Below are positions 9,468 to 19,097 of a DNA stretch of 64,000 bases, piece after piece. The DNA is from WS-7 sp036505295 (lineage in GTDB: Bacteria > Eisenbacteria > RBG-16-71-46 > SZUA-252), in NCBI GenBank assembly GCA_036505295.1, contig DASXTQ010000084.1:1-64000 (forward strand). Reading direction: 5' to 3'. The stretch's first letter is position 1; each line of letters starts with the position of its first letter. Made by a program: the position numbers and the translations under genes. Under the pieces are notes generated by a model, which made no database searches, was not told where the DNA came from, and was given only the letters and a program-made list of their open reading frames with translations.

Positions 9468-10580
9468 GTGCGACTTCAGTCCATCGAGCTTCGCGAATTC
9501 CGGAACCACAGAGAGGCCAGGTTCGACCTGCGCGGGGATTCCGTGCTGGTTACGGGCGAAAACGGATCCGGCAAGACGAATCTCATCGAAGCCGTCGTGC
9601 TGCTCTCGATCGGCAGGTCGTTCCGCGGCGCGCGCGATCCCGCGCTGACGCGGCGCGGTGCGGCCACGTTCGAGATTCGCGGGCTGGTGGAAGACCGGCT
9701 CGGGGTCACGAGCGAGATCGTCGCGCGCGGTGGGGCAGGGGCGGCAAAGGAAGTGCTTGTGGACGGCGCGCCTCCCGGCCGGATTTATGACCTTCTGGGA
9801 CGGTTCTGCACCGTCCACTTTTCGGTCGAGGATGTTGCGGTACTGAATGGCGGCCCGGCGTCGCGCCGGCGTTTTCTGGACGTGGCCCTCTGCCAGCTCG
9901 AATCGGCCTACGTGGGGTCCCTCCGGGACTATACGGCGGCCTTGAGGCAGCGAAATCGTCTCCTGCTCGCCGAGCGGCATGGCCCCGGCACAGACCCAAA
10001 CGAATGGTCGGCGTGGGAGGAAATCCTCGCGCGAACGGGAGTGGCGCTCGACCGTCGGCGGCGAACGCTCTGCGCGGAGATGGGTCGCAATCTTCGAGAG
10101 CTGTCCCAGCAGGTCGACCCGACCCTCGATCCGACGGTCGAATACCACGATGGATTCGGGGATTCCGGCACGTCGGAGGAGGAGGGGGTCGCGACCCGGC
10201 TCCAATTGTTCGAGAGGGCGCGCCTCCGCGATCGAAGAATGGGCTGGACGATGAACGGCCCGCACCGGGCGCGGCTTCACTGCGCGATCGGGGGAGAGGA
10301 GCTCTCGGACGGCGCCTCCCGCGGGTATTCGAGGCTCTACTCGATTCTCCTTCGGCTCGCGCTCGCGCGCGTGTTCGAGGAGCGTCAGAACGACCCGCCG
10401 GTGGTTCTTCTCGACGATCCGGAATCGGAGCTCGATCCTCGCTGGATCGGCAGGGTCTTGAAGCTCGTTCCGGAATCGAGCCAGCTGGTCGTGACCGCGT
10501 GCCGGGAGCTTTCGGAGACGCCGTCGCGCTATCGCCGGCTTCCGATCGACGCGGCCGCGCTTGCGTGGAGCGCCGCATGA
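9468..10580 (+). CDS. recF: DNA replication and repair protein RecF
   Basis: SMC-like ATPase that helps load RecA at gaps. The 370 aa protein begins RLQSIELREFRNHREARFDL and has Walker A GENGSGKTN (about residues 30-38). Its C-terminus has LLDDPESELDP in place of the usual LLDD-x-x-SELD Walker B, preceded by a signature-like SRGYSRLYSILLRLALARV. The start is GTG, 10 nt after dnaN. The 3' end overlaps the next gene (ATGA). Confidence 0.94.
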   Translation: MRLQSIELREFRNHREARFDLRGDSVLVTGENGSGKTNLIEAVVLLSIGRSFRGARDPALTRRGAATFEIRGLVEDRLGVTSEIVARGGAGAAKEVLVDGAPPGRIYDLLGRFCTVHFSVEDVAVLNGGPASRRRFLDVALCQLESAYVGSLRDYTAALRQRNRLLLAERHGPGTDPNEWSAWEEILARTGVALDRRRRTLCAEMGRNLRELSQQVDPTLDPTVEYHDGFGDSGTSEEEGVATRLQLFERARLRDRRMGWTMNGPHRARLHCAIGGEELSDGASRGYSRLYSILLRLALARVFEERQNDPPVVLLDDPESELDPRWIGRVLKLVPESSQLVVTACRELSETPSRYRRLPIDAAALAWSAA

Positions 10581-10942
10581 AACGGTCCGCGCGGCGGACA
10601 GGGGGCCGGCATGGGGAAGCGCCCGCGGAGGGGTTCCAGCCTGTGGGATCGGTTCTCGATGAAGTGCTTCAAGCGCTCAAGCTCGAGACGCGGTTCGCAG
10701 CGGCCGAAGCGACCGATCGCTGGGCCACGGCCGTCGGCCCGAAAGTGCTCGCGCGGACGCGTTGCGTCGGCGTGCGCGACGGGGAGCTTCTGGTGGAGGT
10801 GAAAGGCGCGGTCTGGATGGGCCACCTCGCCGTGTTGCGGCAGGGCATCCTGGATCAGATGAACCGGACACTCGAGCCTGACCAGCGGCTGCGCGCCATA
10901 CGATTCGTACCCATGAGATCCAAGGAGGTAATAGAGCGGTGA
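10577..10942 (+). CDS. DUF721 / DciA-like protein
   Basis: A 121 aa basic protein with a DUF721 core (PVGSVLDEVLQALKLETRFAAAEATDRWATAVGPKVLARTR, then a beta strand-rich segment and VRQGILDQMNRTL-like helix). DciA proteins of this family load or support the replicative helicase in many bacteria that lack DnaC. The same recF-DUF721-gyrB order is seen in actinobacteria. It overlaps recF by ATGA and gyrB by GTGA, so all three are coupled. Assignment to DciA rests on family and context. Confidence 0.82.
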   Translation: MKRSARRTGGRHGEAPAEGFQPVGSVLDEVLQALKLETRFAAAEATDRWATAVGPKVLARTRCVGVRDGELLVEVKGAVWMGHLAVLRQGILDQMNRTLEPDQRLRAIRFVPMRSKEVIER

Positions 10943-12882
10943 CCGGACCTCGCGAGGAAGCGGCCACGTTGACGCCGACCCCAGAGGGACATTCGTACGA
11001 CGCCCGAAATATTCAGGTCCTGAAGGGCCTGGAAGGGGTCAGGAAGCGCCCCGCGATGTATATCGGCTCGACCGGCCAGAGCGGCCTTCACCACCTCGTC
11101 TTCGAGGTGGTGGACAACTCGGTCGACGAGGCGCTCGCGGGTTACTGCTCCGAAGTCGGCGTCACGATCCACGCGGACTCGAGCGTCACGGTCGTCGACA
11201 ACGGGCGCGGGATTCCGGTGGATACGCATCCCGCCCAGAACCGCCCGGCGGTCGAGGTCGTGATGACCACGCTCCACGCCGGCGGGAAGTTCGACGAGAA
11301 CTCCTACAAGGTCTCGGGCGGCCTGCACGGCGTCGGCGTCTCGGTCGTGAACGCGCTCTCGGAGTGGCTGGAGGTCGAGGTGCGCCGCGCCGGGAAGCGC
11401 TACCACCAGCGATACGAACACGGCGAGGTGAAGACCGACCTCAAGGTCCTGGGCGAGACCTCCGAGACCGGCACCACCGTGACCTGGAAGCCCGACACCA
11501 CGGTCTTCGAGACGGTGGACTACAGCTTCGACACCCTCTCGCAACGGCTCCGAGAGCTCGCTTTCTTGAACAAGGGCATCCGGATCACGTTCCTCGACGA
11601 GCGGACCGGGAAGAAACACGACTTCCAGTACGAGGGTGGGATCTCCTCCTTCGTGAAATACCTGAACGAGAACAAGACCGTGCTCCATCCGGCCCCGATC
11701 TATCACGCGAAAGACCGGGACCGGGCGACCGTTGAATTCGCCGTCCAGTACAACGACGGCTACGTGGAGAATGTGTACTCCTTCGTCAACAACATCAACA
11801 CGGTGGAAGGCGGAACGCATCTGATCGGGTTCCGCGCGGCCCTCACGCGCACCATCAACAACTACGCCGAGCGCGAAGGGCTCCTGAAATCGCTCAAGGA
11901 AGTCACGCTGGGCGGCGAGGACGTGCGCGAGGGGCTGACCGCGGTCGTGAGCGTGAAGCTGCCGGATCCGCAGTTCGAGGGTCAGACCAAGTCGAAGCTC
12001 GGCAATACCGAGGCGAAGGGGATCGTGGAGTCGGTTGTCGGTGAGGGACTCCGGAACTACTTCGAAGAGAACCCGCAAGTGGCGCGGAAGATCGTGGAGA
12101 AGTGCATCGCCACCGCCCGCGCCCGCGAGGCGGCGCGGAAGGCGCGCGACCTGGCTCGCCGAAAGAGCATCCTGGACTCCGGATCGCTGCCGGGGAAGCT
12201 GGCCGATTGCCAGCTCACGGATCCCGCGCTGTGCGAGATCTACCTCGTCGAGGGGGACTCGGCGGGCGGGTCGGCCAAGATGGGGCGAGACCGGAAGAAC
12301 CAGGCGATCCTCCCCCTCAAGGGGAAGATCCTGAACGTGGAGAAGGCCTCGCTCGACAAGATGCTCTCCAACGAGGAAATCCGGACCCTCATCACCGCGA
12401 TCGGGACAGGGATTGCCGAGGACTTCGACGCCGACAAGGCGCGCTATCACAGGATCATCATCATGACCGACGCGGACGTGGACGGCGCCCATATCCGGAC
12501 CCTCCTCCTCACGTTCTTCTTCCGGCACATGAAGGCGCTGATCGAGCGGGGCTACATCTACATCGCCATGCCGCCCCTCTACCGCGTTCAGAAAGGGAAG
12601 GCGGTGCGCTACGCCTACGACGATGCGGAGCGTGACCGGCACTTCGAGGAGCTGGGCCGGAAGGGAATCACGCTCCAGCGGTACAAGGGTCTGGGAGAGA
12701 TGAATCCCGACCAGCTCTGGGCCACGACCATGGATCCCGAGACGCGCTCCATGCTCCGGGTCAAGCTCGAGGACCTGCCGGAGGCAGAGCGGATGTTCAC
12801 GGTGCTGATGGGAGATCAAGTGGAGCCGCGGCGCAAATTCATCGAGGAGTACGCGGACAGCGTCCGCAACCTGGACATCTAG
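10939..12882 (+). CDS. gyrB: DNA gyrase subunit B
   Basis: ATPase subunit of type II topoisomerase (647 aa, the short form without the enterobacterial insertion). The GHKL ATPase has EVVDNSVDEALAG and SGGLHGVGVSVVNALS. The TOPRIM domain has YLVEGDSAGGSAKMGRDRK, ILPLKGKILNVEKA and DADVDGAHIRTLLL. The C-terminus has QRYKGLGEMNPDQLW and ends NLDI. The GTG start overlaps the preceding stop as GTGA. Confidence 0.97.
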   Translation: MTGPREEAATLTPTPEGHSYDARNIQVLKGLEGVRKRPAMYIGSTGQSGLHHLVFEVVDNSVDEALAGYCSEVGVTIHADSSVTVVDNGRGIPVDTHPAQNRPAVEVVMTTLHAGGKFDENSYKVSGGLHGVGVSVVNALSEWLEVEVRRAGKRYHQRYEHGEVKTDLKVLGETSETGTTVTWKPDTTVFETVDYSFDTLSQRLRELAFLNKGIRITFLDERTGKKHDFQYEGGISSFVKYLNENKTVLHPAPIYHAKDRDRATVEFAVQYNDGYVENVYSFVNNINTVEGGTHLIGFRAALTRTINNYAEREGLLKSLKEVTLGGEDVREGLTAVVSVKLPDPQFEGQTKSKLGNTEAKGIVESVVGEGLRNYFEENPQVARKIVEKCIATARAREAARKARDLARRKSILDSGSLPGKLADCQLTDPALCEIYLVEGDSAGGSAKMGRDRKNQAILPLKGKILNVEKASLDKMLSNEEIRTLITAIGTGIAEDFDADKARYHRIIIMTDADVDGAHIRTLLLTFFFRHMKALIERGYIYIAMPPLYRVQKGKAVRYAYDDAERDRHFEELGRKGITLQRYKGLGEMNPDQLWATTMDPETRSMLRVKLEDLPEAERMFTVLMGDQVEPRRKFIEEYADSVRNLDI

Positions 12883-12930
12883 CTCATGGCCGCGTTTTCG
12901 TGCAGCGACCCTGTGAGGAGAGATTGATCG

Positions 12931-15369
12931 ATGGCCACGCGCGATAAAGAAGTTCCGATCTACATCGAAGATGAGATGCGGAACTCCTACATCGATTATT
13001 CGATGTCGGTCATCATCTCGCGCGCCCTGCCGGACGTCCGGGACGGCCTGAAGCCCGTCCACAGGCGGATCCTCGTGGCCATGCGGGAGCTGAATCTCCT
13101 CCACGACCGCCCGTTCCGGAAATCCGCCAAGATCACCGGCGACGTCACGGGAAACTACCACCCGCACGGCACCGCGGCCGTGTACGAGACCATGGTCCGC
13201 ATGGCCCAGACGTTCTCGATGCGCTACCCGCTCGTGGACGGGCAGGGAAACTTCGGTTCGGTCGACGGGGACGCGCCGGCGGCGGAGCGGTACACCGAGG
13301 CCCGGCTCACCGAGTTCGCGGAAGAGATGCTCCGCGACATGGAGCGCGACACCGTCGACATGCGGCCGAACTACGACGAGTCGCGCGAAGAGCCGGTGGT
13401 GCTTCCCGCGGGGGTGCCGAACCTCCTCGTGAACGGCTCGGCCGGCATCGCGGTGGGCATGGCGACGAACGTTCCGCCGCACAACCTCCGCGAGATCGTG
13501 GATGCGATTCACCACGTCATCGATCATCCCGATTGCGAGGTCGAGGATCTCCTTTCGATGGTGCAGGGGCCTGATTTCCCAACGAGAGGCGTGATCTACG
13601 GCCGGCAGGGAATCCAGGATTGCTACCGCACCGGCCGCGGCCATATCACCGTGAGATCGCGCGCCACGATCGAAGAGATCAGGAAGGACCGAGAGGCGAT
13701 CATCGTCACCGAGATTCCCTACATGGTGAGCAAGGCGGCGCTCCTCGAGAAGATCGCGGAGCTGGTCAAGGACGGCCCGCTCGACGGGATCTCGGATCTT
13801 CGCGACGAATCCGATCGTGAGGGCATGCGGATCGTGATCGAGCTGAAGCGCGACGCGCAGCCCAAGGTCGTCTTGAACCAGCTCTTCAAGCACACCCAGA
13901 TGCAGACGACCTTCGGCGCGAACATGCTGGCCCTTGTCGGCAACAGGCCGCTCACGCTGACGCTCAAGGAGATGATCGAGCACTACATCGCGCACCGCCG
14001 GGACGTCGTGGTCCGGCGGACGCGGTTCGACCTCGCGGAGGCGGAGCGGCGCGCGCATATCCTCGAAGGGCTGAAGATCGCCCTCGACCACATCGACGAG
14101 ATCGTGGCCCTGATCCGCGCGGCGGCGGATACCGAGGGTGCTAAGACCGGGCTCATGAGCCGCTTCGGCCTGAGCGAGATCCAGGCGAACGCGATCCTCG
14201 AAATGCGGCTGTCGAGGCTCACCGGCCTCGAGCGCCAGAAGGTCGAGGACGAGTACCTCGAGGTGATCCAGCTCATCGAGCGGCTGAAGGCCATCCTCGA
14301 TTCGCCCGCGAAAGTGCTCCAGATCATCAAGGACGAAATGGCGGCGGTCCGGGAGCGCTTTGGAGACGAGCGCCGGACGGAGATCGTCGCGGGCTCCGGG
14401 GAATTCGAGGCCGAGGACCTGATCGCCGAAGAGGACATGGTGATCACGATCTCCCACGCGGGCTACATCAAGCGCCTGCCGGTGACGACCTACCGGAGCC
14501 AGCGCCGCGGCGGTCGCGGCATCACGGGCGCGGGCACTCGGGAAGAGGACTTCATCGAGCATCTCTTCATCGCCTCGACCCATAGCTACATCCTCGTCTT
14601 CACCGACCGCGGGCGCGTCTACTGGCTCAAGGTTCACGAGGTCCCGCAGGGCGGGCGGACCGCCAAGGGGAAGGCGATCGTCAACATGGTCGAGATGTCG
14701 CAACAGGAGCGCGTGGCTGGGGTGCTCCCCGTCAAGGAGTTCCAGGACACTCACTTCATCATGATGTGCACGGCGAAGGGAACCGTGAAGAAGACGCCGC
14801 TCTCCGCCTACTCCAATCCGCGACGCGGCGGCATCGTGGCGATCGGGGTGGAACCGGAGGATTCGCTCATCGACGCGGTCCTCACGGACGGCACCCAGGA
14901 CATCATCTTGCAGAAGCGGAACGGCAAGGCGATCCGCTTCAACGAACAGGATGTCCGGCCGATGGGGCGCACCGCCTATGGCGTGCGCGGAGTGACCCTC
15001 GAAGAGGACGACGCGGTGGTCGGCATGATCGCGGTGAAACGGGAGGCCACGCTCCTCGTGGCGACCGAGAACGGCTACGGCAAGCGTTCACCGATTTCCG
15101 ATTACCGTATTACCGGGCGCGGCGGGAAGGGGATCATTTCCATCCAAGCGACCGAGCGCAACGGGCGCGTCGTGGCGGCCCTGGAAGTGATCCCGAGCGA
15201 CCAGGTCATGCTCATCACGCGCGGGGGGATCGTCATCCGCACGAAGGTCTCCGAGATATCCGAGATCGGACGCAACACCCAGGGAGTCCGGCTCATCAAC
15301 TTGGAGGCGGGGGATCAGTTGATCGACGTCGCCAAGGTGGAGGAGAAGGACGAGGGTGAGGAGGTGTAG
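12931..15369 (+). CDS. gyrA: DNA gyrase subunit A
   Basis: Breakage-reunion subunit, 812 aa. The catalytic Tyr is Y121 in AERYTEARL. The quinolone region reads HPHGTAAVYE, so residues T81, A82 and E86 align with E. coli D82, S83 and D87. The C-terminal beta-pinwheel contains the GyrA box QRRGGRG (about residue 525), which marks it as gyrase and not Topo IV, and a short acidic tail (EEKDEGEEV). Its last codons carry the Shine-Dalgarno of rex. Confidence 0.97.
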   Translation: MATRDKEVPIYIEDEMRNSYIDYSMSVIISRALPDVRDGLKPVHRRILVAMRELNLLHDRPFRKSAKITGDVTGNYHPHGTAAVYETMVRMAQTFSMRYPLVDGQGNFGSVDGDAPAAERYTEARLTEFAEEMLRDMERDTVDMRPNYDESREEPVVLPAGVPNLLVNGSAGIAVGMATNVPPHNLREIVDAIHHVIDHPDCEVEDLLSMVQGPDFPTRGVIYGRQGIQDCYRTGRGHITVRSRATIEEIRKDREAIIVTEIPYMVSKAALLEKIAELVKDGPLDGISDLRDESDREGMRIVIELKRDAQPKVVLNQLFKHTQMQTTFGANMLALVGNRPLTLTLKEMIEHYIAHRRDVVVRRTRFDLAEAERRAHILEGLKIALDHIDEIVALIRAAADTEGAKTGLMSRFGLSEIQANAILEMRLSRLTGLERQKVEDEYLEVIQLIERLKAILDSPAKVLQIIKDEMAAVRERFGDERRTEIVAGSGEFEAEDLIAEEDMVITISHAGYIKRLPVTTYRSQRRGGRGITGAGTREEDFIEHLFIASTHSYILVFTDRGRVYWLKVHEVPQGGRTAKGKAIVNMVEMSQQERVAGVLPVKEFQDTHFIMMCTAKGTVKKTPLSAYSNPRRGGIVAIGVEPEDSLIDAVLTDGTQDIILQKRNGKAIRFNEQDVRPMGRTAYGVRGVTLEEDDAVVGMIAVKREATLLVATENGYGKRSPISDYRITGRGGKGIISIQATERNGRVVAALEVIPSDQVMLITRGGIVIRTKVSEISEIGRNTQGVRLINLEAGDQLIDVAKVEEKDEGEEV

Positions 15370-16023
15370 CTGGATCCGAGGATCTCGACCTCCACGGTTC
15401 GGCGGCTCTCCGATTACTACCGTGTCCTGGAGGAGCTCGAGCTCGAAGGCGTCAAGACAATCTCCTCGCAGGGGCTCGCCCGCCTGAGCGGCGTCACGTC
15501 CGCTCAAGTCCGCAAGGATCTCTCCTACTTCGGCAACTTCGGAAAACGCGGGCTCGGCTATAACGTCGCGCGCCTGAGGAAGGAGATCCGCCTCATCCTG
15601 GGATTGAATCGCAGGTGGAAGGTCGCGCTGGTCGGCGCCGGGAACATCGGGTCGGCCCTTTTTTCATACAAGGAGTTTCGCCGGCAGGGATTCGATTTTG
15701 CCGCCGTATTCGACGTGAGCCCCGACCGCGTGGGCCAGCGCTGGCGCGACCTGCACATCCTCAACGTCGAGTCGCTGCAACAGGAGACCGAGCGATTGGG
15801 GCTCGAGATCGGCGTGATCGCCGTTCCGGCGCGAGCGGCTCAGGCGGTGGCCGACCGGATGGTCCATGCCGGGATGCGCGGCATCCTGAACTTCGCCCAC
15901 CGGAAGCTCTTCGTGCCACCCCAGGTCGCCCTCAGAAACGTCAACCTCGCGGTCGAGCTGGAGAGTCTCTCGTTCTCCATCAAGGCGCTGATCTCCCGGC
16001 CCGCCGGCCGGGCGCGCCGCTGA
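15370..16023 (+). CDS. rex: redox-sensing transcriptional repressor Rex, CTG start
   Basis: NADH/NAD+-responsive repressor, 217 aa. The N-terminal winged helix (ISTSTVRRLSDYYRVLEEL, ISSQGLARLSGVTSAQVRKDLSYFG with GKRGLGYNV) is followed by a Rossmann domain (ALVGAGNIGSAL) and the Rex tail (GILNFAHRKLFVPPQVALRNVNLAVELESLS). The frame is closed by the gyrA stop immediately upstream, so translation can only begin at CTG 15370 or lose the HTH. AGGAGGTG at 15359-15366 ends 3 nt before that CTG. Members of this family control respiration and fermentation genes. Confidence 0.93.
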   Translation: MDPRISTSTVRRLSDYYRVLEELELEGVKTISSQGLARLSGVTSAQVRKDLSYFGNFGKRGLGYNVARLRKEIRLILGLNRRWKVALVGAGNIGSALFSYKEFRRQGFDFAAVFDVSPDRVGQRWRDLHILNVESLQQETERLGLEIGVIAVPARAAQAVADRMVHAGMRGILNFAHRKLFVPPQVALRNVNLAVELESLSFSIKALISRPAGRARR

Positions 16024-16041
16024 TGCATTCGGGCGCTTAGC

Positions 16042-16944
16042 GTGGGGCGCGCTGCCTCGCCGACGGCCCCAACCCCCGAAGGGCCCGTCTCGACGAGCCG
16101 CGTCGCGGAGGGATCGCTCCTCCTCATCACCGCGATCTGGGGAACGACGTTTCCGCTCCTGCGCACGACCCTCCACTTCGTCAACCCCTTCGACATCATC
16201 GCGCTCCGATTCACGATCGCGGGCGCCGTGCTCGCCTTGATCTATAGGAGACGGCTCTTCCGGATGAGAGGCACGGCCGTCCTGGACAGCGTCCGCACGG
16301 GCCTTTTCATGGTCGCGGGCTACCTCACGCAAGCCATCGGGCTCACGACCATCAGCACCCCACGATCGGCGTTTCTGACCGGAACCGCCGTGGTGTTCGT
16401 ACCGCTCCTATCCTTCTTCGTCCTGCGCTCGGGGGTGGGGGCCGGCGAGGCCGCCGGGGTTGTGCTCGCATTCCTGGGGCTCGGGTTCTTCTACTCCGAT
16501 GCAGGACTCGGATTTCGTGCGGGCGACATCTGGACCCTTGCCGGAGCGGTGGCCTTCGCGGGGCAAGTCGTCTATACCAACGTCGCCGCGCGCCGCAGCG
16601 ATCCCTTCGCGGTCTCCGCGCTGCAAGCCGTGGTGGCGGCCGCCGTGGGTTGGATATTCGTCGGAGCGCACGGCGGGATTTCGGTCCCTGCGCGTTCCAT
16701 TCCGTGGGGGACGATCCTCTATCTCGGCCTCATCGCGACCGCGTTCATCCTCGTGCTCCAAACGTGGGCCTTGGGCAAGACGAAACCGGTGCGGGCCGGG
16801 GTCATTTACTCGCTGGAACCGGTTTTCGCCTCGATATTCGCGATGTCGTTCTTCGGTGAAGGAATGAGCTCGCGCGAGGTGCTGGGCAGCGCCGCGATTC
16901 TCCTCGGGGTGCTCGTCGCGGAGGTCAAGAAGGCGGCTCCCTGA
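16042..16944 (+). CDS. EamA/DMT-superfamily transporter
   Basis: A 300 aa integral membrane protein with about ten hydrophobic helices in two EamA repeats. The first repeat starts LLLITAIWGTTFPLLR and the second ends AGVIYSLEPVFASIFAMSFFGEGMSSREVLGSAAILLGVLVAE, both typical of drug/metabolite exporters. The substrate cannot be read from the sequence. GTG start, 18 nt after rex. It converges on the next gene. A small hairpin (16935-16952) followed by TTT overlaps the stop. Confidence 0.88.
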   Translation: MGRAASPTAPTPEGPVSTSRVAEGSLLLITAIWGTTFPLLRTTLHFVNPFDIIALRFTIAGAVLALIYRRRLFRMRGTAVLDSVRTGLFMVAGYLTQAIGLTTISTPRSAFLTGTAVVFVPLLSFFVLRSGVGAGEAAGVVLAFLGLGFFYSDAGLGFRAGDIWTLAGAVAFAGQVVYTNVAARRSDPFAVSALQAVVAAAVGWIFVGAHGGISVPARSIPWGTILYLGLIATAFILVLQTWALGKTKPVRAGVIYSLEPVFASIFAMSFFGEGMSSREVLGSAAILLGVLVAEVKKAAP

Positions 16945-16975
16945 GGGAAGCCTTTCCGGCGCGGAACCGGACGGC

Positions 16976-17743
16976 CTAGTGCGGCCCGGGCGGACGCTGG
17001 GCGGGCTGGGGCGCTCCCGGCAAAGCGCGGGCAAAGGCACGGAACGGCTCCTCGAGAGCCTGCGCCAGCTCGGGCGCTCCGGGATATCCCTCGGCCTCGG
17101 GCGGGACGGCCTGGCCGACCTCCACGCTGACCGCGGGTCCCCCGCCCGGTCGAGTCGACGATACGATCGGCGTCAAGTTCTCGCTCGACCCGTCGTACTT
17201 GCCGCTCATCACAAGCGCCCGCCGCGCCACATCGTAGAGATGGATCCCGACGGTCGCATCCCTTCCCGTAATTCCCATCGCGTAGCCGGTCCTGCCTCCT
17301 CCGTCGGCATCCGAGATGCCCCGAGCCGAATTGCGCGTGCGGTCCTTTTCCACCCTGGCGAGCACTACAAATCTGGCCACTCCATGCAGCGGATCGGCAA
17401 TCTCGCGGAGCGCCGCCGAGTCCAGCGTTCCGTGATACTCGTAACCGAGGAGAATCCGTCGATAGCGCTCGTCGCCGAGCACGTGCCGGACGCTGTCCGC
17501 CCGGATCAGCGGGATATCTCCGCGCTCCCCTCCAAGAGTTTTCTCCAACATGGCGATGAGGGGAGGGCGAACCTGATCGGGCTCCTGAAATTTCACAACG
17601 CCGAGGACCGCGAGCTTCCCCTGGCGCAGATCGGCTGCCGTGAGCCCCGGATCCAGGCGCAAAAGATCCGATTCGGAGGCACACCCTGGGAGCGCTCCCC
17701 AAAGCAGGAGCGCCGCGAGCGCGACACGTTGCCGGGATTTCAC
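16976..17743 (-). CDS. predicted lipoprotein of unknown function
   Basis: 255 aa with a lipoprotein signal peptide (MKSRQRVALAALLLWGALPGC, lipobox LPGC). The mature part has alternating strands typical of a periplasmic binding-type domain (KLAVLGVVKFQ, ARFVVLARVEKDRT, ATVGIHLYDVARRALVMSGKYDGSSENL). This resembles the CsgG/TolB-N-like lipoproteins that read out envelope components, but no decisive motif is present. The C-terminus is Pro-rich. Function not known. Confidence 0.75.
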   Translation of the reverse strand: MKSRQRVALAALLLWGALPGCASESDLLRLDPGLTAADLRQGKLAVLGVVKFQEPDQVRPPLIAMLEKTLGGERGDIPLIRADSVRHVLGDERYRRILLGYEYHGTLDSAALREIADPLHGVARFVVLARVEKDRTRNSARGISDADGGGRTGYAMGITGRDATVGIHLYDVARRALVMSGKYDGSSENLTPIVSSTRPGGGPAVSVEVGQAVPPEAEGYPGAPELAQALEEPFRAFARALPGAPQPAQRPPGPH

Positions 17744-17786
17744 AGAGCCGATTGTACGCCATGCCGTCCCGGCGGATGCGGGCCGC

Positions 17787-19064
17787 TCACGGGACGCCGC
17801 CCATCACCTCGTCCAGAGCCTGCGTGATCGCGATCGCAATCTGGGCGAAATGGTGCGGATCCGAGACGAGCGGCGGCGCCACCAGCAGGTGATCTCCCCG
17901 CTCCCCGTCCGCCGAGCCGGCGCCTGCGTAGATCAGGATCCCTCGCTCGCGGCAGGCCGCCTCCATACGCTCGGCGATCGCGAGCCCGCGCGGAAACGGC
18001 GTCCCCGACCGGTCCGCTTGGAGCTCCACGCCGCGGAGAAACCCGAGTCCGCGCACCTCGCGGACGTGAGGGTGTCGCGCGAGGGGGGCGAGCGCGCCCG
18101 CGAGGAGCGTTTCCTTCTCGCGCACACGCGCGTCGATCTTCTCCTCGCGCAGCGCGGCGAGCACCCGTCGGCCCACGGCGCACGCGACCGGGTTGCCGCC
18201 GTAGGTCTGCGCGTGGACGAAGGGTCCTTCCGGAGCAGAATCGAGTGCCGAGGCCACGCGGCGGGTGAGGAGAACGCCTCCGACAGGGGCGTAGCCCGCG
18301 CCCGCTCCCTTACCGAAGGCGACGATGTCGGGGACGGCGCCTTGGTCCTCCGGGCGCTCGGCGAGTCTCTTCCAGGCGAAGAGCGGGCCGACCCGGCCGA
18401 ACCCGGTCAACACCTCGTCGGCAATCCATAAGGCGCGGCCCGCATCGCACGCGCTGCGAAGGCGCGTGAGATACCCCGGGGGTGGCACCGGCGCGCCCAG
18501 GGCGGCCGCCGGGACGGTCTCCGCGATCAGCGCCGCGGCGTCTCCCACCTCCTCGTCGAGCGGCCGGCCGCCTGCCTCCTCCGCGAATGCTCGCGAGCCT
18601 CCGCCCAGCACCCTTTCGTAGGGCGCCCGGCGGGGACCGTAGTCGGTCACCTGCAACGCCGCGAGCGTCGCTCCGTGGAAGTGCCCGCGCAGGTGCGCCA
18701 CGCGCGTCCGCCCCGCGGACCCGGCGGCACGCTGGAAACGGTAGGCCGTTTTGAGGGCGGCCTCCACCGCCTCGCTCCCCGAAGAAGTGAAGAGCACGCG
18801 CGAGAAAGGCGGGCCCGCCGCCTCGAGAAGCTCCCGGGCGTATCCTTCCGATTCCTCACTGTCGAACGTGGTGGGGCGGGCGAATGGGAGACGAGAAGCG
18901 GCCTCCGCCATCACGCGGACCAGGTCCGTGCGGCTGTAGCCCAGCTGAACGCAGAAAGCGCCGGAGATCGCGTCCAAGTAGCGGCGGCCGGCCACGTCCC
19001 AGACGTGGATCCCTTCAGCGCGGACGAGGGTCGAGCGTAACGATGGCGAGGCGGGAGAAGCCAC
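17787..19064 (-). CDS. class III (omega-type) PLP aminotransferase
   Basis: 425 aa fold-type I aminotransferase. It shows FTSSGSEAVEAALKTAYRF (phosphate-binding loop), HFHGAT, IADEVLTGFGRVG (Asp for the PLP pyridine nitrogen) and the Schiff-base lysine in VAFGKGAGAGYAPVGG. HAQTYGGNPVACAVG completes the family pattern. Close families include adenosylmethionine-8-amino-7-oxononanoate, beta-alanine-pyruvate and ornithine aminotransferases. The neighbours give no hint of the substrate. Confidence 0.9.
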   Translation of the reverse strand: MASPASPSLRSTLVRAEGIHVWDVAGRRYLDAISGAFCVQLGYSRTDLVRVMAEAASRLPFARPTTFDSEESEGYARELLEAAGPPFSRVLFTSSGSEAVEAALKTAYRFQRAAGSAGRTRVAHLRGHFHGATLAALQVTDYGPRRAPYERVLGGGSRAFAEEAGGRPLDEEVGDAAALIAETVPAAALGAPVPPPGYLTRLRSACDAGRALWIADEVLTGFGRVGPLFAWKRLAERPEDQGAVPDIVAFGKGAGAGYAPVGGVLLTRRVASALDSAPEGPFVHAQTYGGNPVACAVGRRVLAALREEKIDARVREKETLLAGALAPLARHPHVREVRGLGFLRGVELQADRSGTPFPRGLAIAERMEAACRERGILIYAGAGSADGERGDHLLVAPPLVSDPHHFAQIAIAITQALDEVMGGVP

Positions 19065-19097
19065 GCCGGCGAGGATGCCAGCGTCGGAGGGGGAAGG

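Noticed and set aside
10855..14754. Minus-strand ORF of 1299 codons across gyrB and gyrA
   Set aside because: It lies wholly antisense to two certain genes. GC-rich codon bias leaves the opposite frame open, and the translation (His/Asp/Arg/Leu-rich, no domains) has no protein character.
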